From Aaosphaeria pasadenensis (lineage: Eukaryota; Ascomycota; Dothideomycetes; Pleosporales): a stretch of DNA of 64,000 bases. The notes beneath the pieces were generated by a model. It saw only the letters and a program-made list of their open reading frames with translations, was not told where the DNA came from and did not search any database. The position numbers and the translations under genes are program-made. The stretch lies in NCBI GenBank assembly GCA_022813625.1, contig JAKLMB010000007.1, positions 620,001 to 684,000 of the forward strand, in the 5' to 3' direction. Of the stretch, positions 1 through 12,844 are shown in pieces; within the stretch, counting starts at the first letter, position 1, and every line of letters starts with the position of its first letter.

Positions 1-818
1 AATACGGATGAGAAAGAGGCCTATCGCTCACAGCTACGTCTCTTTCGCGGTCGACTCTCGGGCGATTCTTTCTGGAAAGGAGCCTGGAAACCTGTACCAC
101 TTATCGCGTACCCTGCGGTCCTTTTCTCGACAGTCGTCTACGGATCCTACTTCACGTGGCTCCTGACGATATCTGTTCTCTCCGTCACTGCATTCTCGGC
201 GCCACCATACAATTTAGGTCCAGCACAAATTGGGTTGACCAACTTGCCTCTACTCGTAGTGAACCTCATTGGGTCTCCACTTTCAGGTTGGATGGCAGAT
301 GCAGTTGCAAAATTCATGGCCCGTCGCAACAACGGTATCTTCGAACCTGAATTCCGACTCACCTTGATGATGATCGCGACGCCTCTCGCAACCGCAGGAT
401 TTCTGGGCTTTGGAATGAGTGTTCAAAACCAAGCATCTCTGGTCTGGCCGATTGTATTCATGTCCATACACTCACTTTCCGTACCCTTTGCATCGCAAGC
501 TTCGCTCACCTATGTCATCGATTGTCATCCAAAGGATGCGAATCAAGCTTTTGTTACGATCAATTTCACGAAAGCAGTGTTCACTTTTCTGGCGACGACT
601 TATGCCAATGGATGGTATGCGAGTGTTGGGCCGAGAGGTGTGTTCGATGCGATCACGCTTATCAATTTGGGAGTATGCTTCCTGACAATTCCGGCCTACA
701 TCTTTGGCAAGCGTTTCAGAGCTATTGTGAGTGTTCCTGAAAAACCATTAGCAGTCTATATACTAATTGGAGGTTTTAGGTTGCGAGGAGTAAGTTCGGC
801 CAGAGTGTATCTAGGTAG
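1..818 (+). CDS. MFS transporter, DHA1-like (3' part, truncated by window edge)
   Basis: The reading frame is open from base 1, so the 5' half lies outside the window. Exons are 1-726 and 780-818; the 53-nt intron 727-779 has a GTGAGT donor, a TACTAAT branch site and a TTTTAG acceptor. Splicing turns an implausible tail into the short basic ending VARSKFGQSVSR typical of MFS C termini. About 254 residues are visible, covering the cytoplasmic central loop and the last six membrane helices. The stretch NNGIFEPEFRL between helices 8 and 9 and the loop DCHPKDANQAFVTINF are typical of fungal DHA1-type drug/H+ antiporters (known for the family). Substrate cannot be inferred. It is convergent with the next gene. 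Confidence 0.85.
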
Positions 819-1219
819 TCATTCATCAATATATTTCCTTACACTCATTCATCATTCAAAAGCCCGCGTTCACAGTTTTTATTGGCTACAAACCATTTCA
901 GCCACGGGATTTAGGCCAGTCACTCACATGCGACCATTTGGTAGATAGGTGATCTATATCAATGTCTTGACGCAACTCCATCGCAGAAGTGCCACACCAT
1001 TCAAAGTATAGTATTCACGTAAGCCTTCCGTTCTATAGCCCCAAATATTAGTTTTGATCTCACAGCGTTTTGAGTACAGTCTATATTAATTTACATATTT
1101 CAAATTGAAAATCTAAACCTTTAATGGTACAACAACGTGTATATTCTTTAATAACTCTATTGACTCAACCGAATGATCTGTGTTCACAGCGATTTCCAAT
1201 GTATTCTAGCTCATTGATT
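819..1219. other. Convergent intergenic spacer
   Basis: About 400 AT-rich bases between two converging genes; this must hold both 3' UTRs and polyadenylation signals. I see no further gene. Confidence 0.6.
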
Positions 1220-3083
1220 CTATATTTCAAGGAGGCTCTTCACTTCCCTGACAAGTAATCTATCTTCTCCGGTCTTTCCTTGGATCTTGCCTACTGTGCC
1301 CGCAGCATCCATGACCTTCCAAAGATCTCTCAGTTCGCCCTCCATATCCGCACAGTACACTAACCAACCCGTACTGATCAAAGCCATCTTCTGAGTCTCG
1401 GAAAATTCCGCTCCTTCAGTTGAGAGAATTTCGAGTAAGGAAGCGAGTAGTTCGACTTGCTCCGAATCATCGAGTTCCACTTCGCTCGGAAGCGAAGGCG
1501 AAGCATTGGCGCTGTGCTTCTTCATGCGGATCTTGTGGTTCGAAGATGAAATGTTCATGGCTAAGGAGAGCGCTGATGCTCGCAATGCAGGGTGCTGTTC
1601 GTCAAGAAGGGCGGTGGTGAGGATTTGTACCAAAGTTGACGAAAGTGGAGGAGAAAGCAGATGCGGGATGAAGAGTGATGAATTGAACAAGTTACAACAA
1701 AGGTGGAGGGTTGTAAGACGGAGGGGGTATGGTGCAGAGGCACCGAGGCCGTTGACATGATTTAGTAGAGCTGCAATAGTTGCTGGCGTGCCTGTAGCAC
1801 CAGCGTGCTCTTCAGCGAAGAAGCCGGCGACTCGAATATCCGTGAGAGTGACACGAAGTAGGTCCAGAGATACAAACAAAAGATCAGGGGGAAGAGTCGT
1901 AATACTCTTCCTCAGAAACTCGGCGAATTGAGGTAAGTTTGTCAAGGGTGCCTCCATAGCACCGAATCTTTGCTTTGCGTCGATGAAGGAAACAATTGCA
2001 GACACGGCGGGGTCCTTCCCTACCTCTCCCATCTTTGCGACTAGCTTCTCAAGAGGAGGAACTTTAGTGAATGAAATAGGACGCTGGCTTTGTCGGATTA
2101 ATGTAGATACATTTCTTGATAGATGCGGGTGTGGCGGGAACGCCGCTGTAAGTAACAGTTCCACATTATTGCGCAGTTGCTTTGCATCTGCACCGCTCCA
2201 TACATCGCGTTGCTGGCCACGTAGGAATGTGACGAACGTTGGAGTTGCCCGAACATTAGAGAACCGCATTCCGACAGCTTTTTCAGCGTAGTTGAGATCG
2301 ATCTTGATGAACACACATTTATCGCCAGACTCAGCCGCAAGATCATCATAAGGCTGATACACCAACTTGCAAGGAGCGCAGGTGGAGCTCGTGAAGAAGA
2401 TGATGGCGCAGCGATCTGTAGCTGACTGCAAAAGACGCTCTACATCACGCAAAGCCGTCACATTGTTCACTGTACCAGTGATCTTTGCCTCTGGGGTAAG
2501 CTGAGGTGCACCACCCGTCTGCGATGCAGTTCCATTGGTTCCGTAAGGGCGTATTGGTGCTGATGCCTGTTGAGCAACGGGAGCTTGCGTAATTGGCCTC
2601 ATGGCGGCGTCGATTTGAGGTCGCAGCATCTGGCCAAAAGGGGTGTTCAGCACCGTTTGTGGCAAGGAGGTAATGTGCTCTGGAATGCCTTTGCCGACGA
2701 GGAACATTGCAAAATCGTTGGAGAAGTTATTACAATTGTGGAGGAACAGATCATACGCCTCGGCAGTGTATACTTCTTTCAATGATTCCAAATATTCCAG
2801 AATAATTTCCATGGGTAACGCCGTTTCTCCCATACGGATCACTTCCATAGGTTTTCCATGGTGCGTAGAGCCAGCTGCGCAGGTTTGGATGCCTTGTCCA
2901 TAAAAGTACTCGATACCATCAAAGACAAGAGAGGTGTGATAAACGGCGTCTATTTGCGTCCCAAGAAATTGCTGGGACATGGATCGAGCCAGACCCTGTG
3001 TTCTGTTAGGGTATGGAAAACACAATACTTGTCCACGGCACACATACCTTCGATAGGTCATATACGTAAAGCTGCACCTCCAT
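1220..3083 (-). CDS. PPPDE (DeSI-type) peptidase - thioredoxin - PUL domain protein
   Basis: Exons run 3083-3048 and 2995-1220 on the minus strand; intron 2996-3047 (52 nt) has GTATGT, a CTAAC branch and CACAG. The start adds MEVQLYVYDLSK, which completes the first strand of the PPPDE fold, so the ATG at 3083 is preferred over internal starts. The protein has 603 residues. PPPDE domain, residues 1-145, with the catalytic pair His32 (VYHTS) and Cys100 (LFLHNCNNF); this family removes SUMO or ubiquitin. A thioredoxin domain follows (about 185-290) with an active site CAPC (Cys218, Cys221) instead of CGPC. The rest, about 320-603, is a helical PUL domain, which in Doa1/PLAA binds Cdc48. Known for the family: this three-part arrangement occurs in fungi. 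Inference: a redox-linked deSUMOylase or deubiquitinase adaptor of Cdc48. Confidence 0.88.
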
Positions 3084-5643
3084 ATTGAATGATTTCTAGG
3101 GGCCCGGATGCATCTATCAAAATTTAATCAGAGATGAATGCTGTAGAAAAATTACTTATGGCCGTCTTCGAGCTCGATAGGCAACTGCTGACGTGGATGG
3201 AAGGTTCGCGACTAACCACGAAGTTCACGACGTAGTGGCGGGGCACGTGCGAAATCGCCTCAAACGAGTCCGTGCACCTTTCACTATATCGGATGGACGT
3301 TACGCCGAATTAAGTTGAGAACTCTGTCAGAATTTCCATCCGAATAGAGTCAAGAACTATTAACACATCGTCTTGTTTCCTTTGAAATGTCCTGCTTGTT
3401 TTGCGGCATTCTGAAAAACGAGAATCAAAACCTAATTTCCGTGGTAAAAATACTATGGCTACCTTAAGTATTGTTTAGATTAGAAGTAAGTTTTCGAGAT
3501 GTTGGCACATCAAATACTATTCAGATCTAAATGTAAAATCCTGCATAGAAAGAAAACTTCCTAGTACTGCTGTTCTCCTAAGGTACTTGGTGGGTTGAAG
3601 TTATTCGCGCACGTGTATGGGAAATTTCTCCATAGACGCATTCTGTTGGAAATGAGTACGTAGATTCCTGTTTGCAGCCTGGTATGCGTCTTGGGCAAGA
3701 ATCAGTAAACATGAACGGGAATGAAATTATGAACAACTCTCGTGATGAATCAACCTGGTAACCTGTTATATCTTGCAGTGTGCACGTAGGTTATGACCCA
3801 GAGTCGATCAAAACGTAGAAAGGTTGGAAGTAGCGGACCTTTTCCTTCACCGAAGGAGTCAAAACATGTTCTTATACCACAGAACTGAAAGGGAGCAAGG
3901 GGCAAAGTATGTCAACCATCTCGAACCTTATGATGTTGACCTATGGTATAGGTAGTAGCGAAATTTTCACGTAAGCGGAAACTGCTCAGCATATCTCTAA
4001 AGTACACAGCCACGTCAGAATTTTTCCAATATAGCTAGCTATTGATTGCTTATAATACTGTGTACTCCGTAGGTCCATCTGATTTCAACGACGATGAAGG
4101 ATGGGTCTGTACTCGTCCTAGATATCTGAAGCGGACAAGTGCTGGAGAAGCCCCTGATTCCTTGAGATACGTAAAGGCAACTCTGTGCTCGCCACTTGCG
4201 TTCGATATTAAAGTTTGATATCAGCTTGTAGGTTACCCTATTAGATTGGCACGACTCGAATACGTTGACCGCGTCATCAACGGGTGTGAGTTCTGTCTTG
4301 GAACAAGCATTGTTACGGAAGTGTCATCGCATCCTTGCCATCGATGTTAATCTAGACCTAACGGCCGGTCAGTTCCATTTTCTGGAGATTGTCGCTAGTG
4401 ATATCCTAGTTTTCTTGTTCTTGATTTGACGTTGTAATCGATAACGTACACTCACTAACCCATCGTAATGAGGGCATCAAGGAGAAATCCGAAGATTCCC
4501 TACCACACATTCAGTTGCATACGAGTTGACCATTTCTCGTAGCACATAGGGTCACAATAAAGACGTTTAAGAGTAGTATCGATGCAGATCGTAGTCAAAT
4601 AAATGTTATCTATCCAACAAAAACAGACAGCTGTATGGTTACCAAGGGCAGTTCTGACGGTACAAAGTACGACACCTTCAATTTCGTACTCACCGAGGCA
4701 TTGAGACGCACAGTGCCTGCGCTGTGCACCTACCAGACAGCCTCGCTTGCAAGATGATCTCGAAAGCACCGAAAGACAATATTGACCCGCGAACCAGGCG
4801 TGGGTTGAAAGCTAGAAGCATCGATCACGCTGTCGAGGGCCAATGTCCATCGAGGGAATCAGGGGTAAACCTTGACTGACTGCACGGACGGCGTGATTCG
4901 GCCTTTCTCTCACAGACACCAATGAAGGCGGAAGTTCCCACCAAGTATGAGGGAAAATAGTTGGACGGCTCTTGACTCAGTGACATCTTCGTGATTCTTC
5001 GCGAGCAACACGGATATCAAAGCGTGCACTGCATAATATCAGAAGCCCCAAATGCGACTGACAGCTGTCACTTTCGGTCGAGCCAATACGAGGACGCGAG
5101 AACCATCTAAACAGCTATGTGCGTTACCCACGCCAATATGAGAACCAACTAGGTACTACCAAGATTGGCTGGCCTTTCGCCTTTTCTGGCCTTGTTCTGC
5201 TGAAAATCCTTTTAACATTGTAATTCCCATAAGGGGGATATGAAGTAGAAACTTAATATTGAACCTGGCGTTGCCAGGGATTCGTTTCGGTCCTTGTTAC
5301 TCAGCCACGAAGGAACAAGCTACTGCTTCTGGCTGGAAGTATTGCGATCTCAACCTTGGTTATACAGAAATGGGTTCAGGTGGTCAAGCTCTAGATAGAG
5401 TCAGCCCAACACAAAGACTGCATTGATATTCGTTTCTGCGTCGATCTATAATCGCTAGTACGCAAATGAATGAGTTTGATTCTACAAATTTTAAGAAGAA
5501 AAACAACAACAACACAAAGCGCGCTATATTCAAACAATCCAGTTGCCGTCAATGAAGCATGCCCGAAGGTCAACAAATTTTGAAAAGCTCGCAACACGCC
5601 GTTCACAACCGCACTCTCTTGAACATAATAAGCCCTAGCCATA
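3084..5643. other. Gene-poor intergenic region, 2.6 kb
   Basis: No open frame here has recognisable family features. Between 5391 and 5642 the minus strand holds an 83-codon frame with one hydrophobic stretch directly behind the next gene; I judge it to be 3' UTR, not a gene. The first few hundred bases should contain the promoter of the PPPDE gene. A TACTCCGTA element, a dispersed motif in this window, sits near 4062-4072. Confidence 0.5.
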
Positions 5644-6848
5644 TCATTTCAAGAATTTGTTGTCTGGGCTGCCATTTCGAAATGGATCGTCCTTCCTCGG
5701 GTCGAGTTCCGTAGTTGTCACTTCGTGTTCCACTGTCTTCATGATAACCCCCTCAGTATGATTCTCTGGTAGTATATGCCGCTCACTGCTTCCGTCGTCC
5801 TGGTCTTCTGAGCGTCCCATTGGTTTGCTGTATTGGTGCTTGCTCAGATTGTAGAGTGGTATACTGCCGCCTCCGGGTGTCTTTGACTTGGACATAATGG
5901 TTGAGGGAAGAATGCGGCGAAAGAGACGGTCGAATTGGGCGCGCAAGGGAGGGAGACTGGAAATGAGGATGCCGACAGAGAGTTCCGTAGCACTCCATAT
6001 CGTCAAGTTCACACCGTCCCATGTTGGATCCTTTGTCTTTCTCAAAGCGCTGAGTTCGATGGTTTTCATAACTGAACATGCGGTCGCCCTGATTGTAGCT
6101 TAGCAACGAACTGAACAGTGTTGACTGAATACTTACACCAGACCTAGAAGGAAAACACATCGCAATCCCCATTGTGTGCGACGCGGTAGCTGAACAGTGC
6201 GAAGGTAGATGATCGGAGCCACGACATACACAACGTCGGTGACGCAATTCGAGACGCCTTGCATGTATGTAATGCCCTGGTTTCCCTTGTACCAGCACTT
6301 TCCCGGCAACGCCTTGTTCCAATTTTTCTCGAAAGGCGTACAACTGACATTTCCGAAGAATGGCAGGAGAAGGTTGAAAACCGTGACCATCAGAATCGAC
6401 AGCCAGACGATCACGGTGTAAACCTTGGAGAATTTCAACACCAGGAGATACGAGCAAATAGAGTACTTGAGTACAGCCATGGCAATCAGGTTAACGACCT
6501 GACTACAGTACAAATAGTACATGTAGGCGAAGATGTCCTTAGGTTTTTCGATGCTTGGGTCCAAGATGTGTCTTCCCAATGCCAAATCAGTCGTCTTGAA
6601 TCGGAGTCCAACCGTGGAAATGTTCATAATCTGCGATGAGCGTGAGAAAGTTTACCATCAATCAGTTGTAACGTACATACCGCAGCGATTATCAAGAGGT
6701 AATCGCAAACCAGAAGCTTGCGCTTCTTCATCACCCCATAGACAATTCTCCATATCAAAATCAGAGTAGCAAGGATGCAGACAGTCACTGTAGACCAAAT
6801 GATTTCATGCTTGCGGTTTGGCCACTCCTGCGGTGAATCCGACATCAC
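5644..6848 (-). CDS. Rhodopsin-like seven-helix fungal integral membrane protein
   Basis: Exons on the minus strand are 6848-6681, 6630-6137 and 6088-5644; introns 6631-6680 (GTATGT...GCAG) and 6089-6136 (GTAAGT...CAG, with CTAAG upstream). The joined frame gives 368 residues. Seven hydrophobic segments are visible from residue 17 to about 290, followed by a polar cytoplasmic tail of about 80 residues rich in Ser, Glu and Asp. Internal hallmarks match the large fungal rhodopsin-domain family (SAT4-like and related, many unannotated): a first loop ending in KKRKLLVCDYLL, the segment DVVYVVAPIIYLRTVQ and DGVNLTIWSATELSVGI. No CFEM cysteine domain is present at the N terminus. No retinal lysine is claimed. 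Ligand and function are unknown; family members range from effectors of sensing to cluster-associated membrane proteins. Confidence 0.85.
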
Positions 6849-9729
6849 GGCTGGTGGGACCTATTCCAAGGAGAGGTTCGAGTGCACAGGACGATGATGA
6901 GCAGAATGCCTTCCTCATGTATCCTCAGATCTCTCCCTTCAACGTTAGTATGATCACCTTCCTTTCGAGAGATGGCGCAACTGCTTCCCGGCCCGCCATG
7001 CGAGAACTTGGTTCGCAGCACAGAGCTGTACAGGGGGACGTCAAGAAAATGTCTGAGATCTCAATCTAGCCATTGGTATCCAAGGGGGATTTACACGCCA
7101 CATTGCCGTTGTTAGTCAAGTCACCATGTATGATTTGGGTTTGAATCCTACGTGGGTAGATTCTGTGGGCCGAGAAGAAATCACACCGCGAGAGAAGCAT
7201 CTCGGAAACAGGAACACAGTTCATTCGTCAGTGGCTGTCCTAGAATCTGGGCGTGGGATCCAGGGGACCAAAGTTGGCTGCACTGTGACTGACTACCAGG
7301 ACCACGCATGGTTACACGAACGGCTCGTTCGAAGCCTTGCCCTAGCATATACCAATCACTGCTGTCTCACAATCGCAGAACTCAAAAGCTGTATTGCGCT
7401 AGAAGCCTCCGACCGCCGGGGAAGGAGAACGGTCCCATCGCCTCCAAAGTTACCATAACATTGGGATTTTACTCGGCCAACCTGGACAAATTTGGAATGG
7501 ACGAAACACTCAGATTTTTGTATTGCTTTTTCTGTCTGTCATGCAATCGCATCCTCATTATGCCCAGCGTGGTATACACTGGCGATTGCACCTGAATAGC
7601 TCACTGGGCTCCTCCCATCACTGACAACATTGTTTGTATCACGTCAATACTAACATAAGTTGGCTCGCTATCGGATCTTGTAATATAACCATGAAGTCAA
7701 AATTGAAATGAACGATCGGATTTCGACCGACGCTACCTTCCAACTTGGTATCTGCCTCTCCATAGAAAAAGCGTTGGAACATGATTGAGCCAGATGTTCG
7801 AGGAACGTCCGGACCAGTGTAGTAGTTAGTTGACGGAAACGGATACAGTTAAGGATGGTCTGGTTTCGTGATTCCGTGTCTGCACGGACAAGTTATTGCG
7901 CTGTGTGCTGTACATCGTTCAATTCACGGAGCATGCTCAACCCAATCCTTGGAGAATCCAGGGCTCCCCTCCCCCCGTGTTCGGCCTGACCTCCTTCATC
8001 TTGCTAATTGGCCATAGGAAGAGATCTGCAGCCTTGCTTTCCTTTAGCAGTAAACATTAGGCTTACAGAGCCACAAGAGCTCAAGCAATTTGACCGGCCT
8101 CAATTTCTTCCTGCTCAACATGCTGATTTCCGTGAATGACAGCATGCATGTGTCGACTGAAGTTCTTTGAAAAGTCTTCGTCCATCTCTGTCATCCCATG
8201 ATGTATCAATTTTCCTGCTCTGAGATGCAAGAATCTGTGGGCTGGTACGGCAGGAGATCCCCCATCCTTCCGACTAATTCTCCGTTGAAGGTCCTTTTTT
8301 CCTCGGACACGGGTGACAAGATTGCCATTACCTTTGGAGGCATGCATGCCAAGCAACTGTGCCGCTTTCTAAGACCATTTCTTGTACCAATCCCTGACAA
8401 CCGTGCGTGAGCCCAAATTTAGAGGACGAACTGACAGCAGAGTTGACCAGCATTAGAACTGCAAAATTGCAGCCAAAAACCCTTCCATCTCTTTGCCCTG
8501 GAATGTGGCGTGGCGGGGTACTATTAAAGCACAAGATATCAGGCAATTGTTCTGAATCATGAACATCCAGACTTTCGTTCGTCTATTTAACGGGTTTAGG
8601 AACGGGCCGGAACGAGCGGACTGACTTGCTAGACAAGTGCACAATAACTGACTTGCAAAAACGATGTGCTGTTCCGAATCTCCGGACATAATCTGATCTA
8701 ATTTATCAATTATACCATGTATGCAAAGATGACATTCACTGTTATCGACGGAGTCCTCCGTGCAATATTAATAATTAACACGCTGGACTCTCTCGCTAAG
8801 TGATTCTTACTTGGAATACGAAGAGTTTTTCAAATCGGTCGTATTTCGGCCTCTAGAACATTGTTGATGGCATGGCTGTACCAAGAGCACGCCTCGTCTA
8901 TACAACTTCAATAAGAGTTCTGTAGATCGACCATTGTTGGTGACCCTTCGTGCATGATGACCGCGTACGCCCAGGAACCCGGCTAACTACATGTAGCCCT
9001 GGAGACCCCCTACCACTTTGATCGTCCAATCATGAATATGCTCGTCCACTGCAGGGCGTTCAAACATACAGACCGACGATCAGAATTTTGAATGCTGCAC
9101 ATCTTGTAGTATACGATATACAGGATTTTCCATTAGCGTAAATAGCCCTGTTTGAATACAATCAGAGTGAATTTCAAACGCATCGCCATCATCTTCAATC
9201 TTTCTCCCATTGAGTTTTTCATCCGGAGACAGGACTGGGAGACGGTACACAGAGTCTTGCAATGATCGCCGCGTACCCCTTCAGGAGAATAATAAATTTC
9301 CGGTGCCAGCAACGACGCCACCAGTGTCCGGCGCCGGGGAGGTTCGTATTGGGCATTCACCATTTTTAATCCCACGGGGAAGGGTGATTTTGTGCCGAAC
9401 CGAGCCGCGTTGCTGCAGCGTTACTCCTGGAAATTGCTGTGCATGATCCTTGTCACGAACGCTACTCGACTTGTCCAAGTAGCCGACCCTGCGCTTGCTT
9501 CTCGCCCCTTCGAATAATATTGAAGCTTGACGACTTGAGCTCAAGTGCCGACATTATGGTTCCAATTCAGATAGGCGACGAGTCGTGCATGTCGAGAGGC
9601 GCAATTGCCGCGTCGAAACGCATGTTTATAACGTGCCTGTGATCCGGCCGCATAGGGTTCTGTGACTGCCTCTTTGACTTTTGTCCTTCCTTTCTAGTGT
9701 GAATATCTAGCGTAATATCATAGTCGAAG
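6849..9729. other. Gene-poor divergent intergenic region, 2.9 kb
   Basis: The spacer separates the divergent rhodopsin-like and GMC genes. Several short frames (for example 7126-7458 plus and 8081-8356 minus) have no family features and no sensible flanking splice structure. A perfect inverted repeat CGGAG-TC-CTCCG lies at 8749-8760. The last 300 bases before 9730 should hold the GMC promoter. Confidence 0.5.
8749..8760. promoter_or_regulatory. Inverted repeat CGGAG-N2-CTCCG, possible Zn2Cys6 site
   Basis: The 12 bases form a perfect inverted CGG-type repeat with a 2-nt centre. Zn2Cys6 dimers commonly bind inverted CGG triplets. It is 970 nt upstream of the GMC start, far for a fungal promoter, and resembles the element found upstream of the 14-25 kb cluster genes, so function is a guess. 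Confidence 0.25.
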
Positions 9730-11788
9730 ATGCGGCCATCCACTCGTTTTACTTTTTTTGTTCAGCTCTTGGGGTTGACCACGGCACTTCCCAGCCAGGA
9801 TGTCGTCTCCCGCGAAGAGCTCCAAGCGGCCAAGGATACGTACGATTACGTGATTGTTGGTGGAGGAATTACTGGACTAATTGTTGCTAATCGCCTGTCG
9901 GAAGACAAGAAGAGTGAGTCCATCTATAGTTTCAACCATCGGTTCAATGGTAACGTTGACTAACATTGGTAAACTTAGAGTCCGTTTTGGTCATCGAAGC
10001 TGGACGGGCTGATGACAACCCAAACATTCGCATGCCCTATGGCGCCACATATGCTCTGAACACCTCCCTCCTCTGGCCGAACTATGTTTCTGAGCCTGAG
10101 ACCCAACTTGCCAACAAGACCTGGAACGTTCGCGTTGCTGAAGTTCTTGGTGGAGGTTCCGTTGTCAATGGAATGGTATATGACCGTGGTTCTGCCGCGG
10201 ATTACAATGCCTGGGAAGCCTTGGGCAACAAGGGCTGGGGCTGGAATGGCATGTTGCCTTTCTTCAAGAAGGGTACCGAGTACATTCCTGCTCCGGCATC
10301 CACTACCAAGGAGTTCAACATCACATGGGACCCCAAGGCGTAAGTTCATCTCTGAGAGTCTGGTAGAGAACGCTTTGCTGACTCGATTTCTGAAGCTATG
10401 GAAATGGACCCCTTAAGATTGGTGTCTCCGATTTCCAATACCCCGACATCAAGGACTACTTCGCCGCCTTCAAGGGTGCGGGTGCCCATAGGCCCCTTGA
10501 CGGCAACAATGGCGAGGCTTACGGTGCATCTTGGTTCCCCAACACCATGAACCCACACACCGGTGAGCGAAGCCATGCCCGTAACTCATACTACGACCCT
10601 GTCGCCAGCCGTTCCAACCTAAACCTTTTGTTGGAGACTGTTGCCAACGAGCTCGTTTTTGACACCGGCAAGAAGCTCACTGCTCGTGGTGTTAAGATTA
10701 CCAATAAGGTCACTGGCGCAACAAAGACCGTCTACGCTAAGAAGGAAGTTGTTCTTGCTGCTGGCTCTGTCAACACTGTCAAGCTTCTTCAGTTGAGTGG
10801 TATCGGGCCGAAGTCCACCCTCGAGGCTGCCGGCATCAAGGTCAAGCTCGCACACGATGGAGTTGGTGCCAACTTCCAAGACCATCCTTACACATTCCTC
10901 GGCTTCAGCATCTCTAACATGAGCAAGCCAAACCCAACTTCTCTCGCCACTGACCCTGCTTTCAATGCTTCGGCTTGGGCGGAGTATACTGCTAACAAGA
11001 CTGGTCCCTTGACCCAGGCTCGCGGAAACGCTCTTGCATTCATCCCTCTTCCTCAAGTGGCTCCTCAGAACTACCGTAACCTTGCAGACCAGATTAAGAA
11101 GCTCAAGAGCGCGCAGCATCTTCCTGCCCTGTACCAGAACAGCAAGAAGCTCCTCAAGGGAGTTGACGCCCAGCGCAAGGTTCTCGCCGGCTTGTACCAG
11201 AACGACAAGGCTGGTATCGTCGAATACCCGGTCCCTGCTGCCGGATCTGGTGTTCTTGTCAGCATCCAGAAGCCTCTCTCTCGAGGTGTCATCAGCATCA
11301 ACCCTGCAAACCCACAGGGCCCACCAAAGATCCTTTACAATGCTCTGACCAACCCTATCGATAAGTCTGTCATGGCAGCATGTGTTCGCTACATCCGAAC
11401 TGTTTGGGCGAGGCCTGAACTCAAGAAGTTCTCTCCCGTCGAGACCTCTCCTGGTGCTCAATACACCACCGATGAGGAGCTCATCAACAAGATGGTCGAG
11501 CTTGGAAGCATCTGGCCTACATTGTCTCATCCTAGTGGCTCCTGCGCCATGATGCCTGAGGTACGTTCAATCTTCCCACATTTTCCCCTTTTGTTGTAGA
11601 ACATCAACTAACGAATTCCTTTACAGGATATGGGCGGCTGCGTCTCTGACGAGCTTCTATTCTATGGCGTCAAGCAGCTCTCTATTGTTGACGCATCGAT
11701 CTTGCCTCTTGTTCCGTCCCAGCACATTCAGTCCACCATGTATGGTGTCGGTGAGAAGGCAGCTGATATCATCAGGAAGAGGGGTTAG
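9730..11788 (+). CDS. Secreted GMC (glucose-methanol-choline) oxidoreductase, AA3-like
   Basis: Exons 9730-9913, 9979-10339, 10396-11560 and 11627-11788, joined by three introns with GTGAGT, GTAAGT and GTACGT donors; the first has a TGACTAAC branch. The product has 623 residues. Residues 1-20 form a signal peptide (FFVQLLGLTTALPS). The FAD-binding motif VGGGITG is at residues 43-49, followed by the GMC signature around LGGGSVVNGMVY. The two active-site histidines of the family are present: His560 (SHPSGSCAMM) and His603 (VPSQHIQST), equivalent to His516 and His559 of glucose oxidase. The enzyme should oxidise an alcohol or sugar outside the cell, passing electrons to O2 or a quinone. Substrate is undetermined; aryl-alcohol or glucose-type activity are both possible. 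It lies just outside the proposed catabolic cluster. Confidence 0.92.
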
Positions 11789-12844
11789 ATGCTGTAGAAT
11801 TTCTTGTCAGTTGACTCCAATAATTATACTATATTCTCAAGTGTAAATATCAATATATAATTTACATGAACGTACTTCCACGACTGGCAAACAAGAGTTT
11901 CCGAATTCGTTATGCTACTAGAGAGGAAAGCAAACGATTACTAGATATACTTACGAGCCAGGGAGAGAGACCATGAAAAGGTAATGGATTGAAAACAACG
12001 GTTGCCGATTAATAAAGAACAGTGGCTTCAATTGAAGCTTGCCAGATCTAGTTATAAGCTTCAATAGAGAAAAGATTTCATCCTTTCATGATATACTCAG
12101 CCCTCTTGTTGGAAAGTCCCAAGAACATATTTCGGGACCATCTTGCCATCACGTTGGTTGCATCGTTTCGATATCTCAAGGATAACAATCACTCGGTTCA
12201 GTCTCGTCTTCTTGTTAACAATTCAAAACCTTGGTGCTACTTTTCTTGAAAAAGGAAAAAATCTCTCATCTAGCTGTTCAACATCTTCACCCTCATTCAA
12301 GCTAACGCTGAATCCAGTCACGATTAAGTTTGTCGTACGAGTAATCACATCCTTTCGCCTGCGTCTCGCAGAACGCGAATTTAACCACTTACCGCGCGGC
12401 TGGAAAGTTACCAACTTGCAGACCAACGCCACGTGGATTGTGCTCCACAACCAAGGGTTGGGGTTTCTCTAGCCGACTAGCAGCGTCCATGTGGTCGGTA
12501 GAGAGCTATACTACTTGAGATTTTTGCCCATGGGCGTATGGTTTGCTGTTCGTTGTTGTTGCATAAGTCAACGGCGACGATCTCACGCCTTAGTTCAAGA
12601 TAAAAGTGAACATTGCTAGGTAGGTAACAAAAGATTGCACAGAGAAGTTAGTATTTATCTATCGTAATTTCGATGTAAATCCAAGGTTCAATCGTCGCGC
12701 GATGATGACTGCTAACATGAACTAGTACCACATCCTATTTTCGAAACAAATTCCCAGCCTTCCTCTGTTTTCCATTCTCCATTTTGGAAGACGAACACGA
12801 GTTTCCCAATTCAGTTTCCTTTTCCGCATAGCCCTTCGAACCAA
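11789..12844. other. Convergent intergenic spacer, 1.06 kb
   Basis: It holds the 3' UTR of the GMC gene and of the minus-strand transporter. A 109-codon plus frame (12143-12472) lacks family features. Nothing else is seen. Confidence 0.5.

Noticed and set aside
10619..11530. 303-codon minus frame
   Set aside because: It lies antisense to the GMC oxidoreductase exon 3, has no family features and is produced by codon bias of the real gene.
12143..12472. 109-codon plus frame between GMC and MFS genes
   Set aside because: No family features, located in a convergent 3' UTR spacer.
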